From assembly GCF_017875645.1 (NCBI RefSeq), contig NZ_JAGGMR010000001.1, forward strand, positions 1,488,001 to 1,552,000: a DNA stretch of 64,000 nucleotides, in the 5' to 3' direction. Source of the DNA: Nocardia goodfellowii. GTDB taxonomy: Bacteria; Actinomycetota; Actinomycetes; Mycobacteriales; Mycobacteriaceae. The position numbers and the translations under genes are program-made. The number at the start of each line of letters is the position of its first letter. Position 1 is the stretch's first letter. Positions 62,594 through 64,000 of the stretch are shown piece by piece. Below the pieces are notes generated by a model, which saw nothing but the letters and a program-made list of their open reading frames with translations, did no database searches and was not told the DNA's origin.

Positions 62594-63475
62594 ATGTCCG
62601 AGCAGTCCACCGCCCACTCCGTTTCCGTAGTCGGGCTCGGCCCGATGGGCCAGGCCATGGTCCGGGCTTTCCTGAAAGCCGGCGTCGAGGTGACGGTGTG
62701 GAATCGCAGCACCGAAAAAGTCGACGCGATGGTCGAATTGGGCGCCAAGCGAGCGGCGACCGTCGCCGAGGCGCTGGACGCCAATGAGGTGACGGTGCTC
62801 AGCCTGACGCACTACGCCGCGATGTACGACGTCCTCGGCCAGGCACTGGATCACCTGCCGGGCAAGGTGATCGCCAACCTCTCCTCCGACTCGCCGGAGA
62901 AGGCTCGTGCGGGTGCGGCCTGGGTCCGGTCACACGGCGCCGAGTTCATCTCCGGCGGCGTGATGTCCGCCGGTGACGTGATCGATCATCCCGCGTCCTA
63001 CATCTTCTACAGCGGCCCGAAGGAGGTTTTCGACGCGCACGCCACACTGCTGCGGCCGCTGAGCCCGCAGGAGTACCTCGGCCCCGACGACGGTCTGGCC
63101 CAGGTCTTCTACCAGGCGTTGCTGATCACCTTCCATCCCTGGCTGATCGCCTTCGACCAGGCCCTGGCCACCATCGCGAACGCCGGTCACGACATCGACC
63201 AGTTCCTGCCCTTCGCGCAGCGCTCCAGCGAGGCGTACCCGCACTTCATGGAGGTGTCGGTGCAGGCGGCCAAGGCGGGCGGCTGGGGCGACCTGGCCTC
63301 GTTCAAGATGATGGACGCCGGCGCGCAGCACATCATCGACGCGAGCACGGAAGCCGGCGTCGACCCCGTGTTCTCGAATGCCGCGCAGGCCCTGTGGCGC
63401 CGGGCGGTGGCGGCCACCGAGGCGGCCGGCGAACCCGTGTCCGTCTACCAGCTGCTGGGCGGTCGCAAAGTATGA
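62594..63475 (+). CDS. Imine reductase-like NAD(P)-binding oxidoreductase (6-PGDH/3-HIB fold)
   Basis: 293 residues. The Rossmann motif is SVVGLGPMGQAMVRAFLKAG. VTVWNRSTEKVD carries the basic residues that suggest NADP. VLSLTHYAAMYDVL, VIANLSSDSP and the mid-region helix with IIDASTEAGVDPVF belong to the imine reductase/beta-hydroxyacid family. It reduces or oxidises small imines or hydroxy acids; the substrate is unknown. The next gene is a close paralogue that overlaps it by ATGA. Both sit under the HxlR operator. Confidence 0.87.
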   Translation: MSEQSTAHSVSVVGLGPMGQAMVRAFLKAGVEVTVWNRSTEKVDAMVELGAKRAATVAEALDANEVTVLSLTHYAAMYDVLGQALDHLPGKVIANLSSDSPEKARAGAAWVRSHGAEFISGGVMSAGDVIDHPASYIFYSGPKEVFDAHATLLRPLSPQEYLGPDDGLAQVFYQALLITFHPWLIAFDQALATIANAGHDIDQFLPFAQRSSEAYPHFMEVSVQAAKAGGWGDLASFKMMDAGAQHIIDASTEAGVDPVFSNAAQALWRRAVAATEAAGEPVSVYQLLGGRKV

Positions 63476-64000
63476 CGCGGCACCGGCGCGCCGTCACCCT
63501 GATCGGTCTGGGCCCGATGGGTCAGGCCATGGCCGAGGTAATGCTCGCGGCCGGTGTCGAGGTGACCGTCTGGAACCGCACCCCCGACAAGGCCGAAGCC
63601 ATGGTCGAATTCGGGGCGCGCCGGGCCCGGACGGTCGCCGAGGCGCTGAGCGCGTCCGAGGTGGTCGTCCTCAGCCTGACCCACTACGCGGCCATGTACG
63701 ACGTGCTCACCCCCGCGGTGGAGCACCTGCCGGGCAAGGTCATCGTCAATCTGTCCTCGGATGCTCCGGCCGTCACCCGTGCGGCCGGGGCCTGGGTCCG
63801 CTCGCACGGCGCCGAGTTCCTGTGCGGCGGCGTCATGGCCCAGAGCGACGGTCTCACCCTGCCCTCGTCCTACATCTTCTACAGCGGTCCGCGGGAGGTG
63901 TTCGACGAACATCGGGAGTTGCTGCGGCCCTTGGGCTCCCAGGAGTATCTCGGCGCGGACGACGGCCTGGCCCAGCTCTACTACCAGGCGGTGCTGACCG
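63472..64000 (+). CDS. Second imine reductase-like gene, cut by the window end
   Basis: 176 complete codons are visible and no stop is reached. The start ATG overlaps the previous stop by ATGA. VTLIGLGPMGQAMAEVMLAAG, VWNRTPDKAEAMVEFGARRA, VVLSLTHYAAMYDVLT and SSYIFYSGPREVF align with the upstream gene throughout, so this is a tandem duplicate. The C-terminal half lies outside the window. Function unknown. Confidence 0.87.
   Translation, partial: MTRHRRAVTLIGLGPMGQAMAEVMLAAGVEVTVWNRTPDKAEAMVEFGARRARTVAEALSASEVVVLSLTHYAAMYDVLTPAVEHLPGKVIVNLSSDAPAVTRAAGAWVRSHGAEFLCGGVMAQSDGLTLPSSYIFYSGPREVFDEHRELLRPLGSQEYLGADDGLAQLYYQAVLT

Overview
The window looks like chromosomal DNA of a mycolic-acid actinomycete, most likely Nocardia or a close relative such as Rhodococcus. 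Evidence: very high GC, GTG/TTG starts, an antigen-85-type mycolyltransferase relative, an LpqH-type lipoprotein, a glucosylglycerate hydrolase, an LpqY/SugABC-type sugar importer, and the mycobacterial-style neighbourhood GT87 - ponA1 - DUF5318 - padR - ino1. I see no rRNA, tRNA, CRISPR array, insertion sequence or prophage. Base composition and gene style look uniform, so this reads as core or old accessory chromosome, not a recent island.

Layout. 1-11.5 kb is a tellurium-resistance/stress (Ter) locus. It has a biosynthetic operon (HpcH/CitE-like lyase, a phosphoribosyltransferase-TRSP-StiP-PELOTA fusion, a HAD phosphatase), three tandem AIM24 proteins and two divergent TerD multidomain proteins, interrupted by two secreted proteins. 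11.5-22.3 kb is the envelope block: a GT87 membrane protein, PonA1, DUF5318, a padR-ino1 operon with a perfect palindromic operator, tandem GyrI-like proteins and a second PonA1-like PBP. 22.4-31.5 kb holds a carbohydrate ABC importer (permeases and lipoprotein together, ATPase about 5 kb away) around DUF2786, a TIGR04338 metallohydrolase, MenC, a thiolase and an HxlR regulator. 31.6-35.6 kb has an F420-type oxidoreductase, an amino-acid SBP-permease fusion, a duplicated histidine-rich metal-binding protein and a small SnoaL/membrane operon.

35.7-41.0 kb is the least explained part: a tightly coupled four-gene operon of two unrecognised proteins, a TPR protein and a CHAT (caspase-like) protease with an apparently intact His/Cys dyad. 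It resembles a TPR-CHAT module split over two polypeptides, and is my best candidate for an undescribed system.

41-50 kb carries LpqH-like and DUF3592-like envelope proteins, a PhoX phosphatase with a possible Pho box, a GH25 lysozyme, a G1-peptidase-like protein, glucosylglycerate hydrolase, an SDR, a lipoprotein polysaccharide deacetylase and a Uma2 nuclease-fold protein. 50-64 kb has leuS, a set of small cysteine-rich membrane proteins, an EXLDI (RHH-like) regulator with a DrrAB exporter, YqgE/AlgH, a PlsC-type acyltransferase, GNAT, a TAP-like hydrolase, glycerate kinase, VOC, and an HxlR regulator divergent from two tandem imine-reductase-like genes; the second runs off the window end.
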